The position numbers and the translations under genes were made by a program. A model generated the notes under the pieces. It ran no database searches. It was not told where the DNA came from and saw nothing but the letters and a program-made list of their open reading frames with translations. DNA of 64,000 nt from Pteria penguin (taxonomy: Eukaryota > Mollusca > Bivalvia > Pterioida > Pteriidae): contig CM068581.1 in NCBI GenBank assembly GCA_035048485.1, positions 67,613,881 to 67,677,880 on the forward strand, written 5' to 3'. The first letter of the stretch is position 1. Each line of letters starts with the position of its first letter. Below, one piece after another: positions 1 through 12,200 of this stretch.

Positions 1-346
1 TCTCAGTCCAGCTCTTTAGTCATCTTTGTTTCAAAAGCAATAAATAATCTTAAAAGCCATCAGATATATGGTACGCATACATATATTAGTGCAAAATGTT
101 CCTAAGAAAGGTCTGTAACATTTTAGCGTAGTCATGAATAAGAGCATTTTCAAATTCGAGTAGCACACTTTATCCATTAAATTAATGCATTCAGAACAGT
201 TTTGGGTAAATAAAATACATTATTACGTTCAAATATATCCTACATAAGAGGAATTGAAATGTATGTCATACGTGCCACAATGGTATTAGCTATTATGACA
301 TGTTTGCCCTTGTGCGTAACTACTATTTGGAAATTCTTAACAAGTA
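1..346. other. Non-coding, probable SCAF intron 7
   Basis: No convincing coding sequence or splice pair is seen on either strand. The SCAF reading frame is still open at 3162, so this stretch should lie inside the next, unfinished intron, which is at least 3.1 kb long. Confidence 0.4.
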
Positions 347-2347
347 CAGTCAAACCTCGTTATCTCGAAGAGGGACCGTGGAAAATACTTCGAGATATCC
401 GTAGTTTGAGATATCCAAATTTCGAGTTTAGAATCACAAATTTATAAGTTGTTAACATACGCCGGTACATTTGACACGTGTGATAGTTATAGTACGTGAT
501 GTACTTATCAAGAAATACGTGTTAATGTACATAGTTACAAAATACTTAATCTAAATCTCATCATATCTTTTATTTATAAATATTTAAAGAGAATATACTC
601 CAAAACTGAACACATCGTGTTTGGTTCTCAGTAAATTTGTATGTTAAATTCAATACTGGGCATAACTGTCGTATACTATACTTATAGGACGGACTGATGC
701 ATGAAACGAGGTGAAGAAACTTGTCATAATTTTATTTTATTCAAAACACATCAAGCTACTATTAATACTTTGCATAAAAATACATAGACATACTCATGGA
801 TATGAAATAATGAAAGGACTTGAAAGTCCTCAAGGTCGAATTGCATGGTCAAGTACATCAAAGGTAATAAAGTCGTGATCCACCAAGAGATCACACACCA
901 AGCGTGTAGTGTTTAGGATCAGTATTGACAAAAACACGGTCTGCGCACAGGTGCTCGTTTTCATATAAACAACGGCTCTGCCCCTGAACACCCCTGTACG
1001 TCTCTGTCTCGTACTATATAGTTATCTCATTCTCTCATCACTTTTGATATTGACAGCAGTGTGAAATTAACAATCTGGACAGTCTCCCGCTGTACATATA
1101 CATTTGGGGAAAATCACGTTTACACGTGGAGATCTATAAATAACTGGCTATTTTTAGTAGCATTACATATCAACAACTACCGAGACGTTTGATTATCGTT
1201 GTGACGAGAAGATTGTAGAGTACTTCGAATTCCACTGCTATAAAAAGAAGCGATAATTTTATTAATTATAATACAACGGATACTAGTAAGGACTAGTAGT
1301 GTACTTCTTAAATTACGGCACAGCTACACAATAATGTCAATCATACTTTTTCGGTACTTTCCGTCGAGTATTCGGAAAGACTGCATGTCCTCCAGCGCAT
1401 GAATATAACTCGTCTAAATCGATGGAATAACGGCACATCTATTTTCTCATCTGATCACACTTATCTTGTATTGACTCGTACAATATGAATTATAAGTACT
1501 GAAAGTAAATCTAATCACGCTTTTTCTAAATATCGACGCACTATTTATACACGAGGATGTATTTTCTGCGTTCCACGCATTCTCCACAGCTTATTGTAAT
1601 GACTAGGGTAGCAATTCCGACCAAAAATAGATTAATGAACAATGTAAAGAAATTTCTTTAAATAAATGCAGGTATGAAAAACTGAGTTAATGTTATTTTT
1701 TTAATTGCAATGTCTTTTTTGTTTTGTTTGTTTGATTATTGTTTTACGTCACTCCACGATTATTTCACGTATATGGTGACGGCATCTGCCTGATGCATTG
1801 CATACAAATTTAGACCTTTGCAACGGACCCACCCGAAGCAGTGAGGGATCTTTTACGTGCCACGCCTACCGTGACACGGGACCTCGGTTTTTACTGTCTC
1901 ATCCGAAAGACAGAACACCGGTGTGCCCCGGGCGGGAGTCGAACCCGCGACCTCTCGATCACGAGCCGAGCACCTTATCCACTAGGCCACACCGGCTTAA
2001 TTGCAATGTCAAATTTAATAAGCTATCATCATGTGGTAACATTTAGTATAAATAATAAGGTATGAATGGACTCAATCGATTATGTAATTTCAGCTGTTTT
2101 CTACATTGTACGCCGACACGGTCAACTGATCAAACCGTGCGCGTGATCTGTCAACTAGCCAACTTCGAGATAAACTGGGTAAATAAAAACTTCGGGCCTT
2201 GAAAATGTATTCGAGATAAGCATGGTATTCGACACATCCGGGGTGAATTTAATCATAATATGAAGGATTTTTTTCGGGACCGACGTCTGACTTTGAGATA
2301 TCCCAGGTATTCGAGATATCAGTGTTCGACATATCGAAGTTTGACTG
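347..2347. mobile_element. Pogo/Tigger-like non-autonomous DNA transposon
   Basis: The left end reads CAGTCAAACCTCGTTATCTC and the right end, reverse-complemented, reads CAGTCAAACTTCGATATGTC. Each is flanked by TA (345-346 and 2348-2349). The terminal CAGT and the TA duplication are typical of the pogo/Tigger branch of Tc1-mariner elements. Inverted similarity continues inward with repeated 'cgagatat' words. No transposase-length frame exists inside, so the copy cannot move itself. A SINE is nested at 1715-1996; without it the element is about 1.7 kb. It probably sits in an intron of the SCAF gene. The family assignment is inference from ends and TA only. Confidence 0.65.
1715..1996 (-). mobile_element. 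tRNA-derived SINE, family 1, nested in the pogo-like element
   Basis: Read on the minus strand, a tRNA-like head has an A box (GTGGCCTAGTGG) and a B box (GGGTTCGACTCCC). A body follows that matches the copies at 24756, 34730 and 38903, then an A-rich tail. A perfect 14-bp target-site duplication TTAATTGCAATGTC flanks it at 1701-1714 and 1997-2010, which shows retroposition directly. The head is long and intact. It lies inside the 347-2347 element, so it inserted later. Confidence 0.85.
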
Positions 2348-2349
2348 TA

Positions 2350-3161
2350 TATGAATTTGTTTAACCGTTGATTGGTTTGGACGACAAGTATCTGGTAAAT
2401 TATACTACTCGCAGTTCACAAGAGAACTAAATTCAATTTCAATTCATTCACGTTTATCCTAAAACCTACTATTTCTGTGAAAGCACAACATCTAGTTCTT
2501 ATGATAAGTACAAAAATTTCTTGTGTTTAAAGAAAGGCACATAGGAAATTAAATATCGTTCTTACGTTTTATGGACCAAGCCATTGTTTTCACAAGTTGA
2601 TAGTAGATTAATCTGCTGTATCGCTGACCACTCTTTGCCAATGATTACATAATAAACAGTACTGCAGCAGTGATCTGCAGGGTGCGGGATTAATTTCTGA
2701 TCTTTAAACTACACTTTTATTACTTGCGTTGGTTTTAACATACCGCAATCATAGTGACAGTGTCCGGTATTGAAAACTGTTTTAATCGATCATTACTTGT
2801 GTTCTCTTCATGTTCATTTATCAAAATAAATGATGAATTTGTTGCTGATCGTTGTTTGAAAGAAATAAATAAAGAGAGTTGAAACTGCTGTGATCCTTTG
2901 CTGCTGTGTTCTATCGCTCTCACGTACTTTATTTTAGTGCATTCATGAATTACCGCACTTTGAACAGTGCAGATTGTGATAAAATATGAATCCTGCTAAA
3001 ATTAGTACACGTACAGTAGTCAACTCCTAGAAAAGCAACATTTCTCCCCCATAGTCTAAAAATGATATTTTTTGGTATGTACTACCATAGTACTGGTACT
3101 GAACATGGCTAGTCATCAAGTAATTCCTAACTTCACCATATCAGTCACCACATGTACATAC
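2350..3161 (-). other. SCAF intron 7, 5' part
   Basis: This is the sequence after the last visible SCAF donor (GTATGT at 3161-3156, minus). No exon with SCAF-like Arg/Ser-rich or RRM sequence is visible on the minus strand, so the gene continues off the window. Confidence 0.5.
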
Positions 3162-3235
3162 CCTTGTTGTGGTGGCTGTTGTTGTGGCGGTCCTTCCTCT
3201 TCATCACTTTCACCGTAATCAAAGTCCAAGAGTTT
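3162..3235 (-). CDS. SCAF8: SCAF exon 7, acidic segment
   Basis: The acceptor is tttcctttag. KLLDFDYGESDEEEGPP is followed by a Gln/Pro run, then donor GTATGT. It corresponds to the KLMDRFDFGEDSE-type acidic stretch of vertebrate SCAF8 and is the last SCAF exon visible. It ends with two bases of a split codon. Confidence 0.85.
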
Positions 3236-6200
3236 CTAAAGGAAAAGAAGCATTTTGACACTCAAATACTTTGATCAGTCAATTCAAAAAAAGAGTTGTA
3301 TTTCAAGTGAATGTGTATCTCTTTAGCTTTATCAACACATATCGGGAAATTTTTGAACATGTCTTCTCACCAAATTTTACAATCCAGTTTATATCTGAAC
3401 ACTAATCTGTTCATACTATATTTATGATCTGTCATTACAAAACAGTAACATGATTACAAATTATGACAATATACAAATGGACAAAAAGTTTGAAATTATG
3501 CGATTATTTGCTCTTCGATAGTGCCCCCCAGTTATCTCTTGATTTTTTTTACGCCTGAAGTACAAGAGATCTAATTTGTTACCTTTCAACATAATATTTC
3601 TTCAACATTACATTTTTAAATATATGTAGTTATAAGACCAGGGACTAAATCATGATTACATGCATCTGCATCCTAAATGACAAAAAATTCTGTAGTAAAA
3701 TCTAAGCGTTGAAACCACTGAAACTACTTTACTAGTGCAGCATTCACTTACTGACTTGGCCATCAAAGCCACTTAATATACACTGTACACAATACATCTA
3801 TAGTAATATACCTTGTTGAAGCCTTGTTCCTGTGGTTTATCGCCAGTTTTAAGTAGTTGATTTGTGAGCGTTTGAAGGTGATTAAGCAAGTTGCTATCAA
3901 TGACAGGTGCCCCTTGACTAGGTTGCTGCATAAGCTGTGTTTGTTGAATCAACTGTTGCTGCAATAGCTGTAATTGTTGCAGCTGTTGCTGTTGGGCACT
4001 CAAGCTTGTAGAACCCTGAAAACATTAATACATTTAAATTGGTAACTGAAAATCAGAACGACTAAAAAAGTTCAATTTGTTCTTTTGCTCTTTAGATAAA
4101 CTGTGACACATCAAACGGTTTAGTGGCAGAAACCAGGGTCAGATGAATCAAATGATGAGCTAAAATAACAAGAATTTCTTGCTTCATCAGTTTATGAAAC
4201 ATCCAATTTTGGATATTAAACAATGTAATAGGAGTTAAGATGACAAAATGTGTATAAATGAAAAGACAGTCTTCTGTAGCAAGTTCGTATCGTCCCTGAA
4301 ATGTAGGGGTGCATCAAAATCAGTACATATCTGAAGGATACTTTTAAAATTTTCTGCTTTGTTATTGTTTCACAGTACACTTAAAAAAAAAATCAAGAAG
4401 ATACATACAAAGGTTAATTTAGTGCACTGGCCCATCTAAGGACAAGGCATTACATGTATGAAATATACCATAGCTTTTGGTCATACTAAATAGTAAATTT
4501 CTAATATATATTTATAAACACTGAAAACTGGGCTTGTGATTACCCTTGGGGGCTAGTGGTCCAGAAGTTAGATTATTTCAAGGTCAGATGTATATAATAC
4601 AGGGGAGTTCCAGTGTTGTATAGGAGAAAGGATGCATTTTGTCACAATTTCTAAATTTCCACTACAACAGAACCACTAGGATTTGCGGAAAACGTTCCAA
4701 CATACAACATATATCCTGGAGAAAGTCTGCAAAATTTCTGTGGTTAATCTTACCAGTGGTTCAATTCTAAATTAGTTATTACTACTTTACTAAAATGTAA
4801 TTATTTTTTGCTATATTCCTTTCACTGAACCACTGGATCAGTAATTTAATAAATCTTTAAATATTTCAACAGTCACTTGAGAAATTTAGCATTTAGTCCA
4901 TCAAACTTTACCCAATGGCTTTGGGTTTACCAAGTTTGAAATTCTGACCAGCCAGGCCCAGAACTATACCGTGGGAGATGACATATACCTGTTGAGTCTG
5001 TTGTAATAGCTGTGTGACAGTGTTTAACATCTCACTCTGTGCTGCCTGACTCTGTCCACTTGCATAGTCTGATGACACAGAGGCATTCTGGTCACTGCTA
5101 CCTTGAGCCACTGCTGCTCCTCCTCCAGTAGGCTTACCACTCGCTGCCTGAATGTTATCCACAGCATTCTGCACTGTAATCAAATACAACACTACTAGTC
5201 TACTTTCTTGTAAATGTTTGTGAAACACAGATGCCCTCAGTAGTTACACATCGTTTGTATCCAGCAAAAGTTTTGTTTTTAAATGAAATAATGCAAAGTT
5301 AACAATTTAATTTCATATGTGTGTTGATTTTTAGATAAAAATCTTTGGTATGGCCCATGAAAATGGTTTGAATTCAGCAAAGTTCTACTTCAAAAAAAGT
5401 TTGAGTACACATATCCTTGGTTTGGCCCATAAAAATGGTTTGAATTAAGAAAAATTCCTCTTTAATTGGTTGGTTGATTGGTGTTTTACGTCGCTTTCAA
5501 CAATATTTCAGTTATATCGTGACATGGAAGCAGGAGGTTACCAACCTCTTAAACATAGTGACGCAACCCGGGAATCGAACCCGGATTGTCGGCGCTGCAA
5601 GACAAGCACTTAACCACTACACCAAGCCTGCCCCTAAATTCCTCTTTAAAATATTTCTTCTTCTTCTTCTTCCAATACGAAGTGTACTCAAAAGTTGAGC
5701 GTTATACTTCATGTTCATTTAAGTTTGATGTTTGAGTTAACACTGAACAAGAAATCAAAATTCTCGGTGTTTGAGTAAAAAAGAGTCAACTGCATTAACT
5801 AAACATTAATTTAGATTTTTGAGGGATTTTCCGACATGTAAATGATCTTCTGTATCATTTTGTTTGTTTTGAGGGAGGGGGTCAGGGTTGTAGGCCCTAA
5901 TATGGTCTGATTATTACGGGTAGGGACTTTAGCATCCATTCTATCATTTTTTCCTCTGGGTGTCAAATACATAGAGCTTCACCTGAGGTGTAAATATGCA
6001 CACGTTAGAAAACTTTTTTAAAGATGTACATAAGGTTTAAGGCCAGTGAATGCCATATTATTAAGTTACATGAAAAAGTTCTATAACTTAGTTTAACTGA
6101 TAAATGAGTTGGAAAAAAAATGTTCAAGAATCATGTAAATCAAACAATTTTTGAAAGCAATTATTATAAAGAGTTATATTATAATCTGTCCTGCTACAGG

Positions 6201-9200
6201 CCTTTCATTGAACTTATCGATATGGAACGTTAATAAATGATTCAAGTGGATATATATTTAAACAGGAGAATGGCAGAATGCAATGAAAACTTTCAGTTTC
6301 TCCAATTCATGAACTAATGTATACAATGCAGTTTAAGATGTTACAAAATATTTTATTAAATTCCCTTTATTGTAAAGCATGCCAAGAATTGTGGCCAGTA
6401 ATTACATAGTTATCTACCCAGGGCTCGCGCTGCCTTTCGCCATTGGCGAAAGAAGTTCATAATCGGCGAAAGAAATTGGCGAAAGCCAATTTTTCTGTGT
6501 TTTGAATTTTCTCTTGTATTGATAAGGCTGAACGTAAAAGTCACTGGCGCGTGAAGTCTTTTGTCCGAGTGCTGTAGTCAAATAGCAGTTGATGACTTAA
6601 TTGGATGATTGGATTAGTCCCCGTTAAATAAATTTAACACCTGGTCGAGAAGGTGTGAAGGTAGGTACACACGTTTATAATGTTTACTAATTAATGAGTT
6701 TTCATAACCATTATCCGTGATCACAAGTATGCTATTTCATTTGGACTAAGTTGAAAAGAACACGTTTTAATTATGAGAAACTTAAATTAATCGTTTGTTT
6801 CTATTACTTTGTAATTTCCAATTATAATACGACAATTCTTGAAGTCGGACTGGTCACATGACCTAATTTGCATCATATTTGTTGGGGGACAAGTCTCCGG
6901 TTTTATCATCGCTGTCTACGAAGAATCCGATATTTTGAAATCTTAATTTTTTGCGAATTGCGGTAATATAAAATTCGAAGAAGGAAAGAGAGTCAATCAT
7001 CGTGAGACTCCTCAATGAATTTCAAAAGTTTTAAGACTCATCTAGCTCTTGTGCTCAAAATATAGTTCAGCAAAGCTACATTACGGTCTATGATAAACAC
7101 CGACTTTATCCCCCAGGTCATCCTCGGAATGTTTCGGGGATTATCTTCATGTAGATCTAAGTGTGATGTCACGCTGACTTTGAGATTTCATTATTCTTTA
7201 TGCAACCGAGAACTTGATAACATACATGTAGTTAAACGAAATTTTGAATTGACCGACGATCGGTATAGTAAATCTCAAACTTTATGCTCTTTAGCTTTAA
7301 AGTAAAAAATACCAAGCCGAAATGAAAATCTTTTATAAAGGATAAAGTCTTTGTTTAGAAATCAACTTCAGTTTAAAATTCTAGCTGGCGTTTCAATCGT
7401 TAATAGTAAAGTATGACTCGGTTTTAGTCCTTATGTTTTGTGACGCATGTATCAAAACTTGCGTCCAAAATTCATTTAACGATGGCTGCAATGTGATAAT
7501 AAAGGACAACATAGACAACCATAAGAACCGTATAGGTATATAAAATGATATTAACATTTTACGCATACGTGACTTATAAAATATTTCGTAACTATGCAAG
7601 CGCAGTGAATCGTTTCAGTCTATCAACAGTATATTTGTAGTCCTGTCTATTTTTGCACATAGAATTCATGTATACTTTAAATCACTCATTAATCAAATGA
7701 ATGGAACATATTTTTAAATGTTTTTGGCTCATATATTTCAGCTGGTAACAGCCATACTATAGCCGTGATGAAACTATGAGAGGGTTCTAACATGGACGTA
7801 GCCCGCGTGAATGCAGTGTCTAAGAGTAGACTGCAGTGGGTTCTTGTGCAAAATAGAAGAATTATGGTTCCAAAGTACTAGGGAGTGACTGACAGTGTTC
7901 CACGGTTCATTTTGAAACAAGTGCCAATGTTTGTTTATTTTGTGTGAGAATCATTCTGCTAGTACATCACTGTGCTTATTTTGATAATTTTTACATTTAG
8001 CAATATTTTAACTGTCCATTTGAGTTCTAGTAGATATGTGACACAGAATAACCGTGATGTTAACAAACTCTATACAACTGATGGAAAACTACTGAAAATG
8101 ATGGTACAAAAACAAGATACTTCCACAGGAATTCTCTTATGTCAATGATTATGATGTCAGATACCTATCTAAATGGGAAACAACCCTGTTTTATGGGAAT
8201 CATAAATAACAAAATAAAACATACAGAGATCTTTTTATGAATGTATAAATTACTCTTAATCTTATAAACATAATTTTTAAATGATTATTAATCTACATGT
8301 TATACCTGTAGTTATATAATTTTCCTGAGATTTCATATCCTTATTCAAATATAACTATATGCTTACTTTGCTTATTTCTTTTATTTAAATCTTCTCACCC
8401 ACTGAATCCCTTAAACTGTAATGAATCTATGACTTACATGTACAATAAATTAAATAGCATTATTTTCTATCATCACTATATCATTGTAACTTTAACAAGA
8501 TTGCATTAGGTATCAATTACCCTTATTTTTTTTATCTAATTTCTTTTTTTTTTTTTTTTTATAAATTTTCATGAACCTCAAAATTTACTGCAATTACTGT
8601 GACATGTCAAGTGGTGGCAAGTGTCTATTTAGGATATCAAGATATTAATGTCATCAACTTCCAAGTTTTTTTTTCAAAGTAGTTAGAGGCTATATACAGG
8701 CCAAACTTTGACTAATTACTTTCTTAATATATTTATTTAGTATACACACACAACTAGGAAATTGACAAAGTCGGAAGGGCCCCACAGGATCCCTGTCACC
8801 ATGACCTTGACCTTAATTTTGTACCAGCAGAAAGGTCTTGTCATAAGAAACGCAGATGCCAAATATGAAAGTCCTACTTCTAATGGTGCAATAGTTATGG
8901 TCAATAATAAAGTTTTTCAAATAGAGATCAAAGGTCACTGTCAAGGCCACATAATTAAAACTTTTGGTATCAACGTAAAGGTCTTGTCATACCAAATACA
9001 CATACCAAATATGAAAGCTCTACTAGTGACAATGTATTAGATATGGTCAATTTTAAAGTTTTTGCTGACAGAAAGACAGACAACAGAGAGTGATTACTAC
9101 AGGGCACCCACTTATGAAGCAAGGCCCTAAAATTAAAAAGATGTTTTTGTGAAACATTAGGCCTCAGGAGGCAACAGAATTATTGATGAGGACATTATCT

Positions 9201-12200
9201 GAACACATGTCAAACTTCGTTCAAGGTCACAAAGTACAGTATTAATGTAAAGATCTCATGACTATAAACATATTCCTTAATCATTATGGCTATGGAGAGA
9301 ATTTTCCTAAATGTAAGTCAAATATGAATGTTAATAGAAAGTTCTCGCCAATAGGAACACATGTGAAACATTAAAGCTCTATGACAGCAAATATTTAACA
9401 TTTTAATTTAATGTATGTCAACCGTAATGGTCAAGGTCACAAGGTCAAAAACTTAAGAATCAATGGAAATGTCTCACTGCAATGAATACACATACGAAAT
9501 GAGAAAGCCCTAGCTGTTATGGCTGACAAAATACAACTATGGATGAATTTTTTTAAATGTCGGTAAAATGTGAAGGTTAAGGTAACAGGTTAAAAATTAT
9601 GGTATCAATTGAAAGGTCCTGCCACTTGGGACTCGTGGGAAATATGAAAAGCCTATGTTCTATGCCTTAAAAGTGAAGGTCAAAGTCACAAGGTCATGAA
9701 TTACGGAACCAATACATAGGGCTCACTGCAAGGAAAACACACGTGAAATGTCAAAACCCTAGCTAACATGGAGTAAAAGTTAGGTCAAAAGATGAAATTT
9801 TTTAAAATGTAGGTCAAAAATGAAAGTCCAGCCTAAAGGTCAAAAGGTCATAATTAGGGTAATAATAGAAAGGTCTCGCCACAACTCTCACACAAATGAA
9901 AGTTTTGGCTTGTACATTTGAAAAAATATGCCATATACTTAAGTTATCTTCAGACAGAACAATAACAGAAAGCAAATTCAGAGAATTGTGGTCTCCCACT
10001 TTGTGCATATCTACAGACACACATGCCAAATATGAAGGCCCTATGTTTTACAGTAAAAAAGTTACATTGAAGTAGGTCAAAGGTTATGGTCAAGGTCACA
10101 TGATAAAAATTTTGGTATCAACAGAAAGGTATTGCAATTAAGGACACACATGCCAAATATGAAGGCCCTACGTTTTACGGTTAAAAAGTTATGACCAAGG
10201 TTAAAGTTTTTGTGACAGACAGACTGACAAACGAATGAGATTTAATGTCCCCCCGTTTTCGGGAAAGTGGGGGACGATAATATGTGGCTATCTATCAATC
10301 CAACGGCATGGAATTCTTATTAATTCTTATTTCATATGTAATTCACTGTGCTCATTTTACTTTTTTGCAATTCAGTGAAAAATTTAGTTTTTCATTTTTT
10401 TTTTTAAATTTTGATATGAGGACTTATCAGAACGACTTTCAGGTATACTAATCCTCTTCATGAAAACAAAATTCATTTCTAAAATTCACACTATGAAACA
10501 GACCTTTCCTAATTCATTTTCCAGCCAATTATAATCAATTCAATGATTTTAAACTGAGTCTTTGTATTTTTAACAGAAAGCAATAATCAAAATTTAAAAA
10601 GTAATTAATTTCAAAAATTTCTCAAGTCACTGCTTTGTCTCTAAAGCAAATCATTGTCAATCAAATAATTATATCCTGTATGATCACCCGAAATTAATCG
10701 AAATCAATAAATTTTCAACCCTTGGAATAACTATATTGACATTTTGGGTTTTTTAAAAATTAAAATGTAAGAATTTTACATAAAATTACATGTTTTATTC
10801 AGTATTTTTTAAATAAATAAAGTAAAACATTGAGTTTAGGTGCTCTTCTATCTATTTTTGTGACTATTTTATAAAGCTTTAATAATCTGACCTAGTGAAT
10901 TTATTCCACTTCACCTTCAACTTAATTTAAGATGTAATAAAAATCTGATCCATTTGTCAATACCTTTGTTATTAATGTTTCTTGATTTTTTATTTTTTTT
11001 TTGGGTCAAGAGAGATCATTCAGAATTTAAATTTATTTATCTTTTATAGTATTTTAAGATTATCAGGTTATTTTTAATCATAATTTGTATGCATACAAAA
11101 ATCTACAAAATCATCATCATATTTAATCCCTTCTGAATCTGCCTCAGCCTTTATTAATAAGATCAAAAACCTTTAAAAAAATTTAAGAAAATAGATACAT
11201 GTAGCCATTTCAATGCACGTGAACCTTGTATGTCAAGTACATGTAAACATATACATTAGTTCTTGAATTAAAAGAACCAAATCAAATATCGCTAAAATGT
11301 ACTTTTATTTCCTTCTTTTAAATTACATGTGCTGGGTTATAATATTATGCATCTATTTGCACTTGAATGAAAATACTAATATATTACGACTGGAAAATTT
11401 TATATTTAAAAACTATGTTTAAAACCTACCCTGACTGAAATGGAAAATACAAAAGACAGGCAGCAAAAAGGTTCGGGAAAGCTCAATACTCAGATATTGT
11501 TTCATTTTATCTCTTTAAATCAAATGTCAGTTGTTATTTTCATTAAACTTGATTCACTCGTTACTTTTTGTATGCACTTTTCATAAGAATTAGCATGCTA
11601 ATTCATTAGAGGTGCGTACACAAAGCCTGGGACGAGTGAGAATACTATACCTGCTTGGATTAGAGAAGGATCCGTGGGGTCAGCTGCTAAATCCAGTAAC
11701 GGCTGTACAATAGTGCTCAAAAACACGCTGTTTTTCTGCCACAGGTTGAGGACTCGGACCACCTTGCTCTAAAAATAGAAAAACACATCCAAAATTACTT
11801 ACGGTTTACAAACATCTTTAAAATTATGTTTAAACTCATTCACGGAAAAAAAAAATTCATCATAAATAATTACCGTAATAATTGGTCTTATAAATAACAG
11901 CATTGTAAGAATCGTGCCAAAACAAGAAACTCAAATTTACCCTTTCTTCTGGTGCACATTTAAAAAGATTTTGGAAGGTTGTGACAATATTTTTGGTAAA
12001 TCTAGGAGCAAAGACATCCTTTTCTGGGCCAAACTGATGCCGTGACTGCCTAACTATTGAATCTATTACATATAACCCTGGTACCTTGTACTCCGGTTTG
12101 CACTGAAAAAGACAAGATTCATTTATCAGTGAAAACTTATATATATCATGATTGTCACTATCAGCTAATCGTTGACTAAATAAGCATTAATTAAAATGTT

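Larger units (their letters stand above)
5174..11650 (-). other. SCAF intron 4
   Basis: A 6.5 kb intron. It holds a family 2 SINE (5466-5635), a 35-bp near-duplicate at 5341-5375 and 5411-5446, a 19-bp palindrome (6434-6452), a poly-T run near 8546-8562 and the GGTCA-rich repeat block (8757-10280). The rest, mainly 10300-11650, is plain AT-rich sequence with nothing recognisable. Confidence 0.6.

Noticed and set aside
2735..2923. Next SCAF exon (after 3162)
   Set aside because: The minus frame has no acceptor in phase and no resemblance to the expected SCAF continuation.
8757..10280. CRISPR-like or satellite array
   Set aside because: Units are long, diverged and without constant spacers; an animal interspersed repeat explains them.
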